From the NCBI RefSeq assembly GCF_000373965.1, contig NZ_KB892842.1, forward strand, positions 32,702-96,701: DNA of 64,000 nt, given 5' to 3'. Source of the stretch: Uliginosibacterium gangwonense DSM 18521. GTDB taxonomy: Bacteria > Pseudomonadota > Gammaproteobacteria > Burkholderiales > Rhodocyclaceae. A model generated the notes under the pieces. The model saw only the letters and a program-made list of their open reading frames with translations, searched no databases and was not told the origin of the DNA. This document shows positions 54,404-63,989 of this stretch, piece by piece (positions within the stretch are counted from its first letter, which is position 1; every line of letters begins with the position of its first letter). The position numbers and the translations under genes are program-made.

Positions 54404-55360
54404 ATGCGTGCTTTTGTTTTGCGTCGGGTGCTGGCAGCGATACCACTGCTGTTGGGCGCTTCACTATTGATATTTCTGGTGTTTGCTTTTACGCCAGGCG
54501 ATTTTATCGACGGTAATATAAACCTCACTGCACAGCGTGCGGCCGAGCTTAAAGCGCTATACGGGCTGGATCAGCCGTGGTGGCTGCGCTATCTGCACTG
54601 GCTGGAAAAATTACTGCACGGCGATCTGGGCTTTTCGATGCAGTATCAGATTCCGGTCACCGAATTGCTGGGTCAATATGTATTCAATTCTTTCCTGCTA
54701 GCATCGGTTTCGATGGTGCTGTACTGGGGAATTGCGCTCTTGACTGGAGTGCTGGCTGCTGTGCAGCCGTATTCGTTGTTTGATAGATTGCTAACACTGG
54801 CAGTATTTGCCGCGATGTCGTTTCCGGTATTTTTTCTTTGCCTGCTTTTGATCAAATGGGCAGCGGTCGATCTGGGCTGGCTGCCGGTAGGCGGCATGCT
54901 GGCCACCGGCAGCGACACCAGAGGCTGGGCATATGTGCATGAAGTCGCCATCCATATGGTTTTGCCTGTGATTACGCTGGTTATGCTACAGGCGGGCGGG
55001 TTGACGCGCTATTTTCGCGCCAGCATGTTTGAAGCGCTGGCGATGGATTTTGTGCGAACCGCACGCGCAAAGGGTCTCAAAGAACGTACGGTGATTTTCA
55101 AACATGCGTTGCGCAATGCCTTGCTGCCAATGATCGCACTAGCGGGCTTTGAGTTGCCTGCGCTTTTTTCCGGCGCGATTATCACCGAAAAACTCTTCAA
55201 CTGGCCCGGTGTAGGGCATGTGCATATCGATACGCTGGCCGCGCGCGACTATCCGGTGCTGATGGCTTTTACGCTATTTTTGGCCGCACTGACCATTCTG
55301 GGCAATCTAATGGCCGATATTGTTTACGCCTGTGTCGATCCACGTATCCGTCTGAGGTAA
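54404..55360 (+). CDS. Peptide-type ABC transporter permease (DppB-like)
   Basis: The 318-residue membrane protein begins MRAFVLRRVLAAIPLLLGASLLIFLVF, the usual DppB start, and has the EAA-type loop DFVRTARAKGLKERTVIFKHALRNALLP. ATG 54404 is preferred to 54365 because the preceding 13 residues are not family-like. It is followed after three bases by the second permease. Confidence 0.88.
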   Translation: MRAFVLRRVLAAIPLLLGASLLIFLVFAFTPGDFIDGNINLTAQRAAELKALYGLDQPWWLRYLHWLEKLLHGDLGFSMQYQIPVTELLGQYVFNSFLLASVSMVLYWGIALLTGVLAAVQPYSLFDRLLTLAVFAAMSFPVFFLCLLLIKWAAVDLGWLPVGGMLATGSDTRGWAYVHEVAIHMVLPVITLVMLQAGGLTRYFRASMFEALAMDFVRTARAKGLKERTVIFKHALRNALLPMIALAGFELPALFSGAIITEKLFNWPGVGHVHIDTLAARDYPVLMAFTLFLAALTILGNLMADIVYACVDPRIRLR

Positions 55361-55363
55361 TAA

Positions 55364-56281
55364 ATGCGTTTTTTCAGCTCCAAAATGCGCCAGCGACAAG
55401 ATATCGCGTTGGCCGCAAGCCTGACGCCTATGCGGCAAGCCTTGCGGCGCCTCAGGCATAATCGTGCTGCGATGAGCGCCCTGATTTTTTTGCTGTTACT
55501 GATCGCAGTATGCCTTGCCGGGCCTTGGTTTTCGTCATGGCAACTTGATACAACTAATGCCTTGCAAAGCCGACAGGCTCCGAGCATGGATCATTGGCTA
55601 GGTACTGATTTTCTTGGCCGTGATGTGCTCACACGCTTGATGTACGCCGGGCGAATATCACTGACAGTGGGCCTGATTTCGGTGGTTCTTTCTGTCGCGC
55701 TGGGTTTTGTTGCGGGCGCGCTTTCTGGTTACTGCGGCGGCTGGATTGATAGCCTAATTATGCGGGTGGCCGATCTATTGATGACGATACCAAGCTTACC
55801 ATTGCTGATTGCTCTGGGTGCGCTGTTGTCCGAGCTGAAGATCGAGCCTGAGATCCGCATCTATATGGTGATGCTGATGCTCAGTCTGATCGGCTGGCCG
55901 GGATTAGCACGTATGGTACGAGGTCAGATTCTGTCGCTGCGGGAACGTGATTTCATGCTGGCGACTGAAGTATTGGGTCTTTCACTGCGCCGTCGTCTGT
56001 TTGGCCATTTGCTACCCAATACTGTACCGATCTTGTTGGTGGTGGCCACCACTGGCGTCGCTGGTGCGATTCTTGGCGAAGCGTCGCTGAGCTATCTAGG
56101 GCTGGGAGTTGTGCCCCCCACACCGTCGTGGGGCAATATGATGGATAGTGCTAATAGCTTTATCGACTTCAAACGTCGCCCTTGGTTGTGGATGCCACCA
56201 GGTATGGCGATTTTCCTGACTGTCATAGCGATTAATGTACTCGGCGACGGCATGCGAGATGCGCTGGACCCCAAATCATGA
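55364..56281 (+). CDS. Peptide-type ABC transporter permease (DppC-like)
   Basis: This 305-residue membrane protein has an N-terminal cytoplasmic segment with RQALRRLRHNRAAMSALIFLLL, then HWLGTDFLGRDVLTRLMYAGRISL and the EAA loop DFMLATEVLGLSLRRRLFGHLLPN, all DppC marks. It overlaps the next gene by ATGA. The first 30 residues are longer than usual, and an internal start is possible. Confidence 0.87.
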   Translation: MRFFSSKMRQRQDIALAASLTPMRQALRRLRHNRAAMSALIFLLLLIAVCLAGPWFSSWQLDTTNALQSRQAPSMDHWLGTDFLGRDVLTRLMYAGRISLTVGLISVVLSVALGFVAGALSGYCGGWIDSLIMRVADLLMTIPSLPLLIALGALLSELKIEPEIRIYMVMLMLSLIGWPGLARMVRGQILSLRERDFMLATEVLGLSLRRRLFGHLLPNTVPILLVVATTGVAGAILGEASLSYLGLGVVPPTPSWGNMMDSANSFIDFKRRPWLWMPPGMAIFLTVIAINVLGDGMRDALDPKS

Positions 56282-57258
56282 ACCAGCCATTGATTGAATT
56301 TGATCGTCTCAGTGTGGAAATCCACACCAAGGCGGGTATTGTGCGTGCTGCGCAGGATGTAAGTTTCAGTATATCCGCCGGACAAACCGTAGCACTAGTG
56401 GGCGAATCGGGTTGCGGTAAAAGTATCAGTGCTTTATCTCTAATGGGTTTGTTGCCTTCTGCGGCCAGAGTAGCCAGTGGTGAAATTCGCTATCAGGGGG
56501 CGCCATTAACCGGCCAGCCGCGCGAAACTTTGCGCCGTCTGCGGGGCAATGATCTGGCGATGATTTTTCAGGAACCGATGAGCGCACTCAACCCGGTCCT
56601 GACCATTGGCGAGCAGATTGTCGAGCCGCTGATCAAGCATCAGCGCCTGAGACCCAAAGCTGCGTGGGTCAAAGCGGTGGCCTTGCTCGATAAAGTCGGA
56701 CTGGCGCGGCCAGATAAAATCGCCGAAAGCTATCCGCATGAATTATCAGGTGGCATGTTGCAACGTGCGATGATCGCAATGTCTATGTCATGCCAACCCA
56801 AACTGCTGATTGCTGACGAGCCGACCACTGCGTTGGACGTAACCATTTCGGCCCAAATTTTGGATTTGCTGCAAACCTTGCAAAAAAGCGAGCAAATGGC
56901 TCTGCTGCTAATCACACATGATCTGGGTGTGGTGGCGCAAATGGCCGATTTTGTCGTGGTGATGTACGCTGGACGCGTGGTCGAAAGCGGGCCTGTGCGT
57001 GCCATTTTCAAACACCCGCAACATCCGTATACCCAAGGGCTACTTGCTGCTCGTCCCGTTCCTGGTGCCCGCCTGGCTCGCTTGCCGTCAATTCGTGGTC
57101 AAGTGCCTAATCCGATGAATCTGCCTGAGTATTGCTCTTTTGCCGAGCGTTGTGATCAGGCGCAAGCTCAATGCAGACAAGGCCAGCCAGAGTATGTTTC
57201 TTTGGGAGCGATGCACCAGAGTGCGTGCTTTGTGGTTCAAAAAAGAGAGTTTGCATGA
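56278..57258 (+). CDS. Peptide-type ABC transporter ATPase (DppD-like)
   Basis: The 326-residue ATPase has GESGCGKS, LSGGMLQRAMIAMSM and LLIADEPTTALDVTISAQ. The C-terminal oligopeptide-transporter domain contains clustered cysteines (EYCSFAERCDQAQAQC). It is paired with DppF-like as a heterodimer. Overlaps tie it to both neighbours. Confidence 0.9.
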   Translation: MNQPLIEFDRLSVEIHTKAGIVRAAQDVSFSISAGQTVALVGESGCGKSISALSLMGLLPSAARVASGEIRYQGAPLTGQPRETLRRLRGNDLAMIFQEPMSALNPVLTIGEQIVEPLIKHQRLRPKAAWVKAVALLDKVGLARPDKIAESYPHELSGGMLQRAMIAMSMSCQPKLLIADEPTTALDVTISAQILDLLQTLQKSEQMALLLITHDLGVVAQMADFVVVMYAGRVVESGPVRAIFKHPQHPYTQGLLAARPVPGARLARLPSIRGQVPNPMNLPEYCSFAERCDQAQAQCRQGQPEYVSLGAMHQSACFVVQKREFA

Positions 57259-58223
57259 ATCAAAATCAGGACATCCTGCTGGAAGTGCGTAATTTAGCCA
57301 AACACTTCTCGGCACGCGAAGGCGTGTTTGGCCGTAGCATTGTGCGTGCGGTCGATGGTGTCAGCTTTTGCATTCGGCGCGGCTCCAGCTTAGGGCTGGT
57401 CGGTGAGTCAGGCAGTGGCAAAACTACTGTGGGCCGAACGGTTCTGGGCTTGCATCGGCGCACTGCAGGAGAGGTTTTATTTAATAACATTGATATCCAT
57501 GCCCTCAAGGCCGAACAATTGCGCACTTTGCGGCCTCACTTTCAGCTAGTGTTTCAAGACCCGATGGGCTCACTGAACCCGCGTGTGCGCGTAGGTGATG
57601 CAATTGGTGAAGCATTACTCGAACATAAGCGGGCTCGTGCAGACGATGTACGCGATAAAGTGCTCGAAGTGATGCAGATCTGCGGACTGGCCCCCGAGCA
57701 TTATGCACGTTACCCACACGAATTTTCAGGTGGGCAGCGGCAGCGCATCGGGATTGCCCGCGCCATTGCCTTAAAGCCAGAGCTGATAGTGGCCGACGAG
57801 CCGGTATCTGCGCTCGATGTCTCCATTCAAGCGCAGATTATTAACTTGTTCTCCGACTTGAAGGAACATCAGGGGGTAACTTTTCTCTTTATCTCGCACG
57901 ATCTGGCTGTGGTAGAGCACTTGTGCGACGATATTGCGGTGATGTATTTGGGGCAGATTGTCGAAATGGCAAGCAAGGAGCAGCTATTTAGCCAGCCGCG
58001 TCACCCTTACACGCAAGGCTTGCTCTCGGCTATTCCGATTGCAGACCCGGACCAACGCCGCAGTCGCATTATTTTGAAAGGCGAGCAACCAAATCCCGCA
58101 AACCCACCAACAGGCTGCCGCTTTCATCCCCGCTGTTCATTTGTGTCAGAGAAATGTGTGAAAACTGCACCTGAACTAAGAACTTTACCAGATGGGCATC
58201 AAGTTCGCTGCCATCTAGCCTAG
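57255..58223 (+). CDS. Peptide-type ABC transporter ATPase (DppF-like)
   Basis: This 322-residue ATPase has GESGSGKTT, FSGGQRQRIGIARAIALKPE and LIVADEPVSALDVSIQAQ. The C-terminal domain has GCRFHPRCSFVSEKC, as in DppF. The ATG at 57255 overlaps the upstream stop (ATGA); the open frame extends back to 57171 but lies inside that gene. It ends the operon. Confidence 0.9.
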   Translation: MNQNQDILLEVRNLAKHFSAREGVFGRSIVRAVDGVSFCIRRGSSLGLVGESGSGKTTVGRTVLGLHRRTAGEVLFNNIDIHALKAEQLRTLRPHFQLVFQDPMGSLNPRVRVGDAIGEALLEHKRARADDVRDKVLEVMQICGLAPEHYARYPHEFSGGQRQRIGIARAIALKPELIVADEPVSALDVSIQAQIINLFSDLKEHQGVTFLFISHDLAVVEHLCDDIAVMYLGQIVEMASKEQLFSQPRHPYTQGLLSAIPIADPDQRRSRIILKGEQPNPANPPTGCRFHPRCSFVSEKCVKTAPELRTLPDGHQVRCHLA

Positions 58224-58478
58224 TAGCTAACAAGTTCAGTTATAGAGCAAGATCGGAAGTTGGCAAAACTTACAGATCAGGCTGTAGCTGAATTCTTGAA
58301 TTGGAGCACTTTGCTTCAGTAACAACCTTCAAAGTGCAGAAATTCAATGCCTGCCAAACCTCTTGATTGTCTCCTGTCCTCACATCTGGTCAGAGCGCTT
58401 ACCCCCAAGCGATAAGGCATTCAACGCGCATCAATAATCAGCACGCTTCATCATTTCAATAATATATTTTTTGCATTT

Positions 58479-58535
58479 AAAAAGGCACAAGGCCCATCCC
58501 CTGCCCTGATGTGTGATGGCAGAAGATAGGCCTTG
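58479..58535 (-). terminator. Intrinsic terminator for the second TonB-dependent receptor
   Basis: Read on the minus strand, CAAGGCC (58535-58529) pairs with GGCCTTG (58494-58488), with an inner stem CTGCC/GGCAG (58522-58518 with 58505-58501), followed by TGCCTTTTT. A branched stem with a T-run 50 bases after the stop is a good terminator. Confidence 0.65.
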
Positions 58536-58546
58536 CGGTCTGCGGT

Positions 58547-58571
58547 AGGGCTTGCTCAGATGACAAGCCCT
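58547..58571 (-). repeat. Stem-loop just after the second TonB-dependent receptor
   Basis: Perfect arms AGGGCTTG (58547-58554) and CAAGCCCT (58564-58571) with a nine-base loop, 13 bases past the stop. There is no T-run; it may work with the terminator next to it. Confidence 0.5.
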
Positions 58572-58584
58572 TGGCGGGAAGTAC

Positions 58585-61299
58585 TTAACTGCCGAAGTGG
58601 CTTTCCAGTGTCAGCCAAGCTTGTCTGCCGTAGGGGTTGTAGTTGCCCACGGGGTAGAACGGCCAACCTCCGGAGCTATCCTTCTTAACCGTATCAAGTA
58701 AATTATTGACAATCACCGAGACGGCTGTTTGCTTGGTAAAACGATACGCCACGCTCAAGTTCGCCAGCGCCAACGGCGTGGTGTAGCCACTCTGATCGGC
58801 ATTGGGTACCTTGCCATAGCGGGTCACGTCCAAAGTCGTTCCCCAGGGGCCATTAGCCCAAGTAAGGCTGGTAATCGTTTTGTTAGACCAATCCATATTG
58901 CTGAGCGAGCGCAATAGATCGGTTTCCGGATCGTTCGCAAACTGCCGATATTTGTGGGTCAGCACTCGGGTGTAGGCCACACGGAATTGGAAGCTACCCA
59001 CTTGCGGGATGCTCCAGCGCAACTTGCCGCTGATATCGATACCAGAGGTACGCTCGCTGGCGGCGTTGATTGGATTGACAGCAATATTGGTGACGGCATC
59101 AGGATTATTCGGTGAATTAGACGGGTTACGCGTGATGCGGCTAATCGCATCAACGCATTCAGCGCTGTGAATGTCCTTGACTCCGCTGCGGCAGTCGGCC
59201 TCGGTGCGTAGCAGTACATCGGGATCAAGATTGGTGACCAGATCCTTGATCTTGATGTTCCAGTAGTCGATAGAGGCATCGTAGTTGGCCGAAGGAGCAA
59301 ACACCAAGCCGTAGCCGAAGGATGTACCGTTCTCAGACTTCAGGTCCTTGCTGCCGACCTGTGTGTAGTTATAGCCAGGTGATACATTGGCATAATCACA
59401 ATTGGAAAGCGGCTGCCCTGCTTTCTGGCAAAGGTAATAATCGGTAGACGACGAATAGTAGCCTCGGGTGGTGGCGGAATACACATAGTTCATGTCTGGC
59501 GCGCGAAAGCTGGTCGCATAGTTGCTACGCAACAACAGGGAGCGCGTCGGTCGGTATTCGAGACCAGTTCCGTAGGTGAATTTCCCGTCGCTGCGACCAG
59601 CAAAGGAATAATCGTCGTAGCGACCAGCCAGCGTGCCAGAAAGCTGCTTTGTGATAGGAACGGCCAACTCCACCCCGGCAGCAAAGCGGGAGCGATTGCC
59701 GCCTGCATTCTGCACAGGTTTCACATTATAGAAGACCCCCTCATTGAGTGCCGGATCGGGGTGTGTGCCATAGCCTTGCGAGCCCACTTCCAGTACGCCG
59801 GCGAGCTTCAGAGGGCCGCTCGGCAACTCGAACAGCTCACCCGTGCCAGATAGTGCCAGCGTTTGCGTCCAGGCACGGTCATGGCTGGTTGTCTGCCCCA
59901 CCAAGCTGTCGAACTCCGCTGGGGTGAGACTGCGATTGAAGTTGGCGGTGTTAGGGTTGTAAATGCTAATGCCATCAGCATCGACACCAAGTTTGTCACC
60001 CAAGTAAAATTGATCAATGCTTGAGCGTAAGCGCGATACAGTATTCCTGCTCTCATACGCTGAAGCGCTGTAAGCTGCCTCATAATTCCAGGTCGAGCTG
60101 GGCACCTTGCCGCGCACGCCCAAGTTGACTGTGGCGGATTGATCGTTCCAGACCCGGTTAAAGCGCTCTGCACTTCCGATTTCCTCCGGCGCAAAGCGAC
60201 GTGACCACACTTCGTAATGCCCCGTGCTCTGGTTCAGGAAATAACCAGCCCCTGCCGCGTCGGACGTCCATGTGGGGCCACGGGTATTGTTCTGCGTGGA
60301 ATTGAAACCCACCATCAAATCTGCAAACAAAGTTGCGGCGTCCGACAACTCATAGTTCAGCCCGGCATAGGCATTCTGGCTGTCATTTTTGGTTTGCGTC
60401 GTCCAGTAGCTGGGGCTTGCCTTGCCACTAGCGCAATACACCCCGGATTTGCTCTTCCAGGGCCGCACGCTGCCATCGAAGTTACCGGCAAGCCCGCCGC
60501 AAACACTATCTGCTCCAACATATCGACCGGTATCGAGATCGCGGCGCGACCAAACCGAGGTTGGATTCGCCCCTTCGAGCGTGGTATCAGACATAAAGCC
60601 GCGCTGCCGACTCCAGATTGGATCGCGTCGGCTCAGCTCAAGCCCGAACACAGCTGAAAATTTATCGTAATTGGCTCCGCCTACCAGCTGCAGGCGTCCG
60701 TTGCCACCACCACCATGCTCTGTGCCACCAAGCTTGACATTCACATCAATACCGCTGAGCTGCTTTTTCAGCACGATATTGACCACACCGGCGATGGCGT
60801 CCGAGCCATAGATGGCCGAGGCACCACCATTAAGAATCTCAACGCGGTCAATCATCGCCGAGGGGATGTTGGCCAGGTTAACAAAGTTGACCGTCCCATC
60901 ATATGCCACTGGATATTCCGACACCCGATGGCCATTGACCAAAACCAACGTGTGATTGGGCCCCAAACCACGCAGGCTGATGGTATTGGCTGCGGGGGTG
61001 AACGTGTTGCCAAAGTCCGCCCCCTGGGTGAAGCCTGTATTCTGCGTTTGTTGCGCCAGCGCGTCGAATACATTGGTATAACCCATCGATTCGAGCTCTT
61101 TGCCCGTCACCACCGTCACGCCGGTGGGGCCTTCCTTTTCTGTGCGTGGGATGCGCGAGCCGGTGACCACTACATTGGAAAGCTGCGTCGCCTGCGTGTC
61201 GCGCGAAGCATCTTCGGAATCGGCAGCGCGTGCATTGATCGCTGCGGACATTAGTGCAAGCGCGAGACATGACAAGCGCGCTGGGGGAACAGTAACCAT
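58585..61299 (-). CDS. TonB-dependent receptor (second)
   Basis: This outer-membrane receptor of about 904 residues has a signal peptide ending NARAAD, a TonB-box-like SNVVVTGSRIPR, the plug motifs LRGLGPNHTLVLVNGHRVSE and RVEILNGGASAIYGSDAIAGVVN, and a 22-strand-type barrel ending LTLESHFGS. The ATG at 61299 follows AAAGG and begins the signal peptide directly. Four cysteines in the barrel (for example LCQKAGQPLSNCD) suggest disulfide-held loops. No transporter gene is attached on its strand, so its ligand cannot be inferred beyond the window's sulfur theme. Confidence 0.88.
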   Translation of the reverse strand: MVTVPPARLSCLALALMSAAINARAADSEDASRDTQATQLSNVVVTGSRIPRTEKEGPTGVTVVTGKELESMGYTNVFDALAQQTQNTGFTQGADFGNTFTPAANTISLRGLGPNHTLVLVNGHRVSEYPVAYDGTVNFVNLANIPSAMIDRVEILNGGASAIYGSDAIAGVVNIVLKKQLSGIDVNVKLGGTEHGGGGNGRLQLVGGANYDKFSAVFGLELSRRDPIWSRQRGFMSDTTLEGANPTSVWSRRDLDTGRYVGADSVCGGLAGNFDGSVRPWKSKSGVYCASGKASPSYWTTQTKNDSQNAYAGLNYELSDAATLFADLMVGFNSTQNNTRGPTWTSDAAGAGYFLNQSTGHYEVWSRRFAPEEIGSAERFNRVWNDQSATVNLGVRGKVPSSTWNYEAAYSASAYESRNTVSRLRSSIDQFYLGDKLGVDADGISIYNPNTANFNRSLTPAEFDSLVGQTTSHDRAWTQTLALSGTGELFELPSGPLKLAGVLEVGSQGYGTHPDPALNEGVFYNVKPVQNAGGNRSRFAAGVELAVPITKQLSGTLAGRYDDYSFAGRSDGKFTYGTGLEYRPTRSLLLRSNYATSFRAPDMNYVYSATTRGYYSSSTDYYLCQKAGQPLSNCDYANVSPGYNYTQVGSKDLKSENGTSFGYGLVFAPSANYDASIDYWNIKIKDLVTNLDPDVLLRTEADCRSGVKDIHSAECVDAISRITRNPSNSPNNPDAVTNIAVNPINAASERTSGIDISGKLRWSIPQVGSFQFRVAYTRVLTHKYRQFANDPETDLLRSLSNMDWSNKTITSLTWANGPWGTTLDVTRYGKVPNADQSGYTTPLALANLSVAYRFTKQTAVSVIVNNLLDTVKKDSSGGWPFYPVGNYNPYGRQAWLTLESHFGS

Positions 61300-61458
61300 G
61301 ATCTGCCTTTCTTCCTCATACACAATACAAATTTGCCTACCTACTGGCCCGTAAAATGTCCAGGCGACGCTGCAGGAATCCTTACGGATATTAACAACCC
61401 AACAGCATGCTTAATTAGACGCAATCCGATTATGTATATACGCGAAGTGGCGGATACT

Positions 61459-61484
61459 CGTACCAATCACCCTGAATTGGTACG
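61459..61484. promoter_or_regulatory. Operator-like inverted repeat upstream of the second TonB receptor
   Basis: Perfect arms CGTACCAAT (61459-61467) and ATTGGTACG (61476-61484) are eight bases apart, 160 bases before the receptor start. The length and symmetry fit a dimeric repressor or activator site. Confidence 0.5.
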
Positions 61485-61881
61485 CAGCTCAGTACTTAAT
61501 TAATTCCTAAAGCATATGATTTTCTCACGATAAATATAGTCGTCTAACCCCTCCCCCGCCCGGACTTGCGCTGGACGAAGGAGGGGTGATGCAGTTAGCC
61601 GTGAGGAGTGCTCAGGGCACAGCGCCGGTGCTCTTGTTGTATTCCGCGAATTTTCGGTTGTCTGCACTGCCGCACTGGATGCTGTAGGCGTTAATGGTGA
61701 AGAGCTTTTTTAGCTTTTTGAGATTTTTGAGTACTCGTACTCGGAAAACATCTGAGTTCGGAACTTTGATAATACATTCCATGAGTTAGGCCTGCTCGGT
61801 AAAATAATAGCCCAGCCAAATTTAAAGGGGCAAGGCTGTAGCTATGTAGAAAATTTCGCCTAACAATTCCTATATGGATTC

Positions 61882-61921
61882 CCCCGAAAATCAAAGCTGA
61901 TTGATTTTTGTTTTTTCGGGG
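61882..61921. terminator. Orphan stem-loop, terminator-like
   Basis: Arms CCCCGAAAA (61882-61890) and TTTTCGGGG (61913-61921) are extended inward by AATCAA/TTGATT. The A- and T-rich flanks would work as a two-way terminator, but no gene ends here now. Confidence 0.4.
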
Positions 61922-62297
61922 TAAATCACTTGCAGTCGTATATCCGCCACCTAGAGTAAGTTCAGTATGCCCCGTGTCGACATGGAATCTACTTACAAAG
62001 CGCCAATTAGCCAAGTAAGGTGTGCAAGCCTTTAGCTTTCACACCCCACGAAAGGAATGACCGCTTTCCAAAGCGCCGAACGTCCGAATTGGGTCGGCTG
62101 AGTCGGTCAGTCCCACCGAAAGCAGCCTTTCTGCACCATTGCCATCAAGTGGCCGCTGTTAGCTGCATTGCTGCCATTTTTTTGGTAACGACCGACTGTC
62201 GGCTTTGGCCGACGTCGTGCCGGTGAGCGGTCCGTTTGAACGACTGCCGTATTTTGTTACCTGCCCGCTAACCTGTAACCGTTGGAAGGGCCGGATT

Positions 62298-62317
62298 GGG
62301 TCCAGACTGTGTAAAAA
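62298..62317 (+). repeat. Left terminal inverted repeat of the IS
   Basis: GGGTCCAGACTGTGTAAAAA; differs from the right end at one base (C against T at position 10). Confidence 0.85.
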
Positions 62318-62369
62318 GGCACAAAAACAGTCTATGCTTAGTGCATGATTCGTATTTGGGGGAGGGCTG

Positions 62370-63806
62370 ATGAAGCGTTTCGTAGAAGGCGAGAGTCGAG
62401 GCCAATGCACGCTACTCCCAGAATGCCTCGACGATTACATCACAGAGAACAACCCTGTCCGTGTCGTTGATGTCTTTGTTGACGAACTGGATCTGGGCAA
62501 GCTCGACTTCGAGGGTGTAGCGCCTGCGGCAACAGGGCGGCCTGCCTACCACCCCGCAATACTTCTGAAGCTATACATCTACGGCTACCTCAACCGCATC
62601 CAGTCGAGCCGACGTCTTGAGAAAGAAAGCCAACGTAACGTTGAGTTGATGTGGCTGACTGGACGCCTCATGCCAGATTTCAAGACCATCGCCAATTTTC
62701 GCAAAGATAACGGCAAAGCCATCCGCAACGTCTGCCGACAATTCGTCTTGATTTGCCGGAATCTGAACTTGTTCACTGATGCCATGGTTGCAATTGATGG
62801 GAGCAAGTTCAAGGCCGTCAATAATCGTGACCGCAACTTCACGGTCGCCAAGATTGAGCGGCGCCGGCAGCAGATCGAAGAAAGCATCGCCCGCTACTTG
62901 TCCGCATTGGATACAGCGGATCGGGCCGAGCCTGAAATTGCCAAGGCCAAGACAGTACGACTCAACGATAAGATCGCGTTGCTGAAAGCACAAATGGAAC
63001 AGCTTCGTGATATCGAAACGAAGTTGGAGGCTACGCCTGACAGGCAGATTTCTCTGACAGATCCAGATGCACGCTCTATGGCAACGAGCGGACGCGGTAG
63101 CGGCATGGTAGGCTACAACGTACAAACAGCCGTAGATACCAAGCATCACCTAATCGTGGCACACGAAGTCACCAATGTCGGGCATGACCGCAGCCAATTG
63201 TCGAACATGGCAACACAAGCGCTCGATGCCATCGGCACAGAGCGTCTAATCGTCGCTGCGGATCGCGGCTACTTCCGGGGCGAAGAAATTCGCGCCTGCG
63301 ATCAGGTCGGCATTACAACCTACCTGCCCAAACCCATGACCTCTGGTGCTAAGGCAAATGGGAGATTCGATCGAGCTGATTTCATCTATGACGCGCAGAA
63401 GAACGAGTACCGCTGCCCTGCGGATCAAGCATTGATCTGGCGATATTCAACGACAGAAAAAGCAATGCTGGTGCATCGCTACTGGAGTTCGCACTGCCAG
63501 CAATGCACGCTCAAAGAACAATGCACACCTAGCCCCGAGCGCCGTATCACTCGCTGGGAACACGAGTCCGTGATTGAAGCCTTGCAGCGTCGCCTGGATC
63601 AGGCACCGGAAATGATGCGAGTACGGCGTCAAACGGTTGAACATCCATTTGGTACTTTGAAAGTCTGGATGGGATACACCCACTTTCTGACGAAAACGCT
63701 AGATCGAGTCAGCACAGAAATGAGCTTGCATGTACTTGCCTATAATATCAAACGCTTGATAGCGATTCTTGGTATCGAAGGTGTAATACAGGCTGTTAGG
63801 GGCTAA
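62370..63806 (+). CDS. IS1182-family transposase
   Basis: The 478-residue DDE transposase has an N-terminal DUF772-type domain (RPAYHPAILLKLYIYGYLNRIQSSRRLEKE), a catalytic domain with AIDGSKFKAVN, VAADRGYF and the late glutamate region VEHPFGTLKVWMGYTHF, and a Cys-rich insert (CQQCTLKEQC). The frame is intact, with a strong GGAGG before the ATG, so the element may be active. It would cut and move its own ends. Confidence 0.92.
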   Translation: MKRFVEGESRGQCTLLPECLDDYITENNPVRVVDVFVDELDLGKLDFEGVAPAATGRPAYHPAILLKLYIYGYLNRIQSSRRLEKESQRNVELMWLTGRLMPDFKTIANFRKDNGKAIRNVCRQFVLICRNLNLFTDAMVAIDGSKFKAVNNRDRNFTVAKIERRRQQIEESIARYLSALDTADRAEPEIAKAKTVRLNDKIALLKAQMEQLRDIETKLEATPDRQISLTDPDARSMATSGRGSGMVGYNVQTAVDTKHHLIVAHEVTNVGHDRSQLSNMATQALDAIGTERLIVAADRGYFRGEEIRACDQVGITTYLPKPMTSGAKANGRFDRADFIYDAQKNEYRCPADQALIWRYSTTEKAMLVHRYWSSHCQQCTLKEQCTPSPERRITRWEHESVIEALQRRLDQAPEMMRVRRQTVEHPFGTLKVWMGYTHFLTKTLDRVSTEMSLHVLAYNIKRLIAILGIEGVIQAVRG

Positions 63807-63969
63807 GGCCTTTTAATCAACTTACGCCTCGATATTCGGGCTTTAGCGTCTTGGAGTGAGCCATCAAACGGGATTCAAAGCCGGAATTCTTTGCGACCCG
63901 AAAGCGCTCTATCACCTGTCAAACGAGCAAGTATCGACCACCTTCGACAGCCTAAGCGGAAAATTTGTG

Positions 63970-63989
63970 TTTTTACACAATCTGGACCC
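63970..63989 (-). repeat. Right terminal inverted repeat of the IS
   Basis: Its complement starts GGGTCCAGATTGTGTAAAAA. The 163 bases between the transposase stop and this end carry no gene. Confidence 0.85.

Larger units (their letters stand above)
58224..58584. other. Intergenic stretch between convergent importer operon and TonB receptor
   Basis: Some 360 bases without a gene. The left part is unremarkable; the right part holds two stem-loops, described separately, that lie beyond the 3' end of the TonB-dependent receptor. Confidence 0.6.
61300..62297. other. Gene-free stretch upstream of the TonB receptor, next to an insertion sequence
   Basis: About 1 kb without a convincing gene. It contains an operator-like inverted repeat (61459-61484), stems ACCCCTCC/GGAGGGGT (61547-61554 with 61580-61587), a larger stem-loop (61882-61921) and GTCGGC/GCCGAC (62198-62213). 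The part next to the IS may be remnant DNA. Confidence 0.6.
62298..63989 (+). mobile_element. Complete IS1182-family insertion sequence
   Basis: This element of about 1.69 kb is bounded by inverted repeats that agree at 19 of the first 20 bases: 62298-62317 (GGGTCCAGACTGTG...) and the complement of 63970-63989. The repeats continue inward with a two-base offset. It holds one full transposase gene. No matching target duplication was seen in the few flanking bases; the right flank is only 11 bases long in the window. Confidence 0.85.

Noticed and set aside
62290..62297. Target site duplication of the IS
   Set aside because: The bases flanking the left end do not match those after the right end at 63990.
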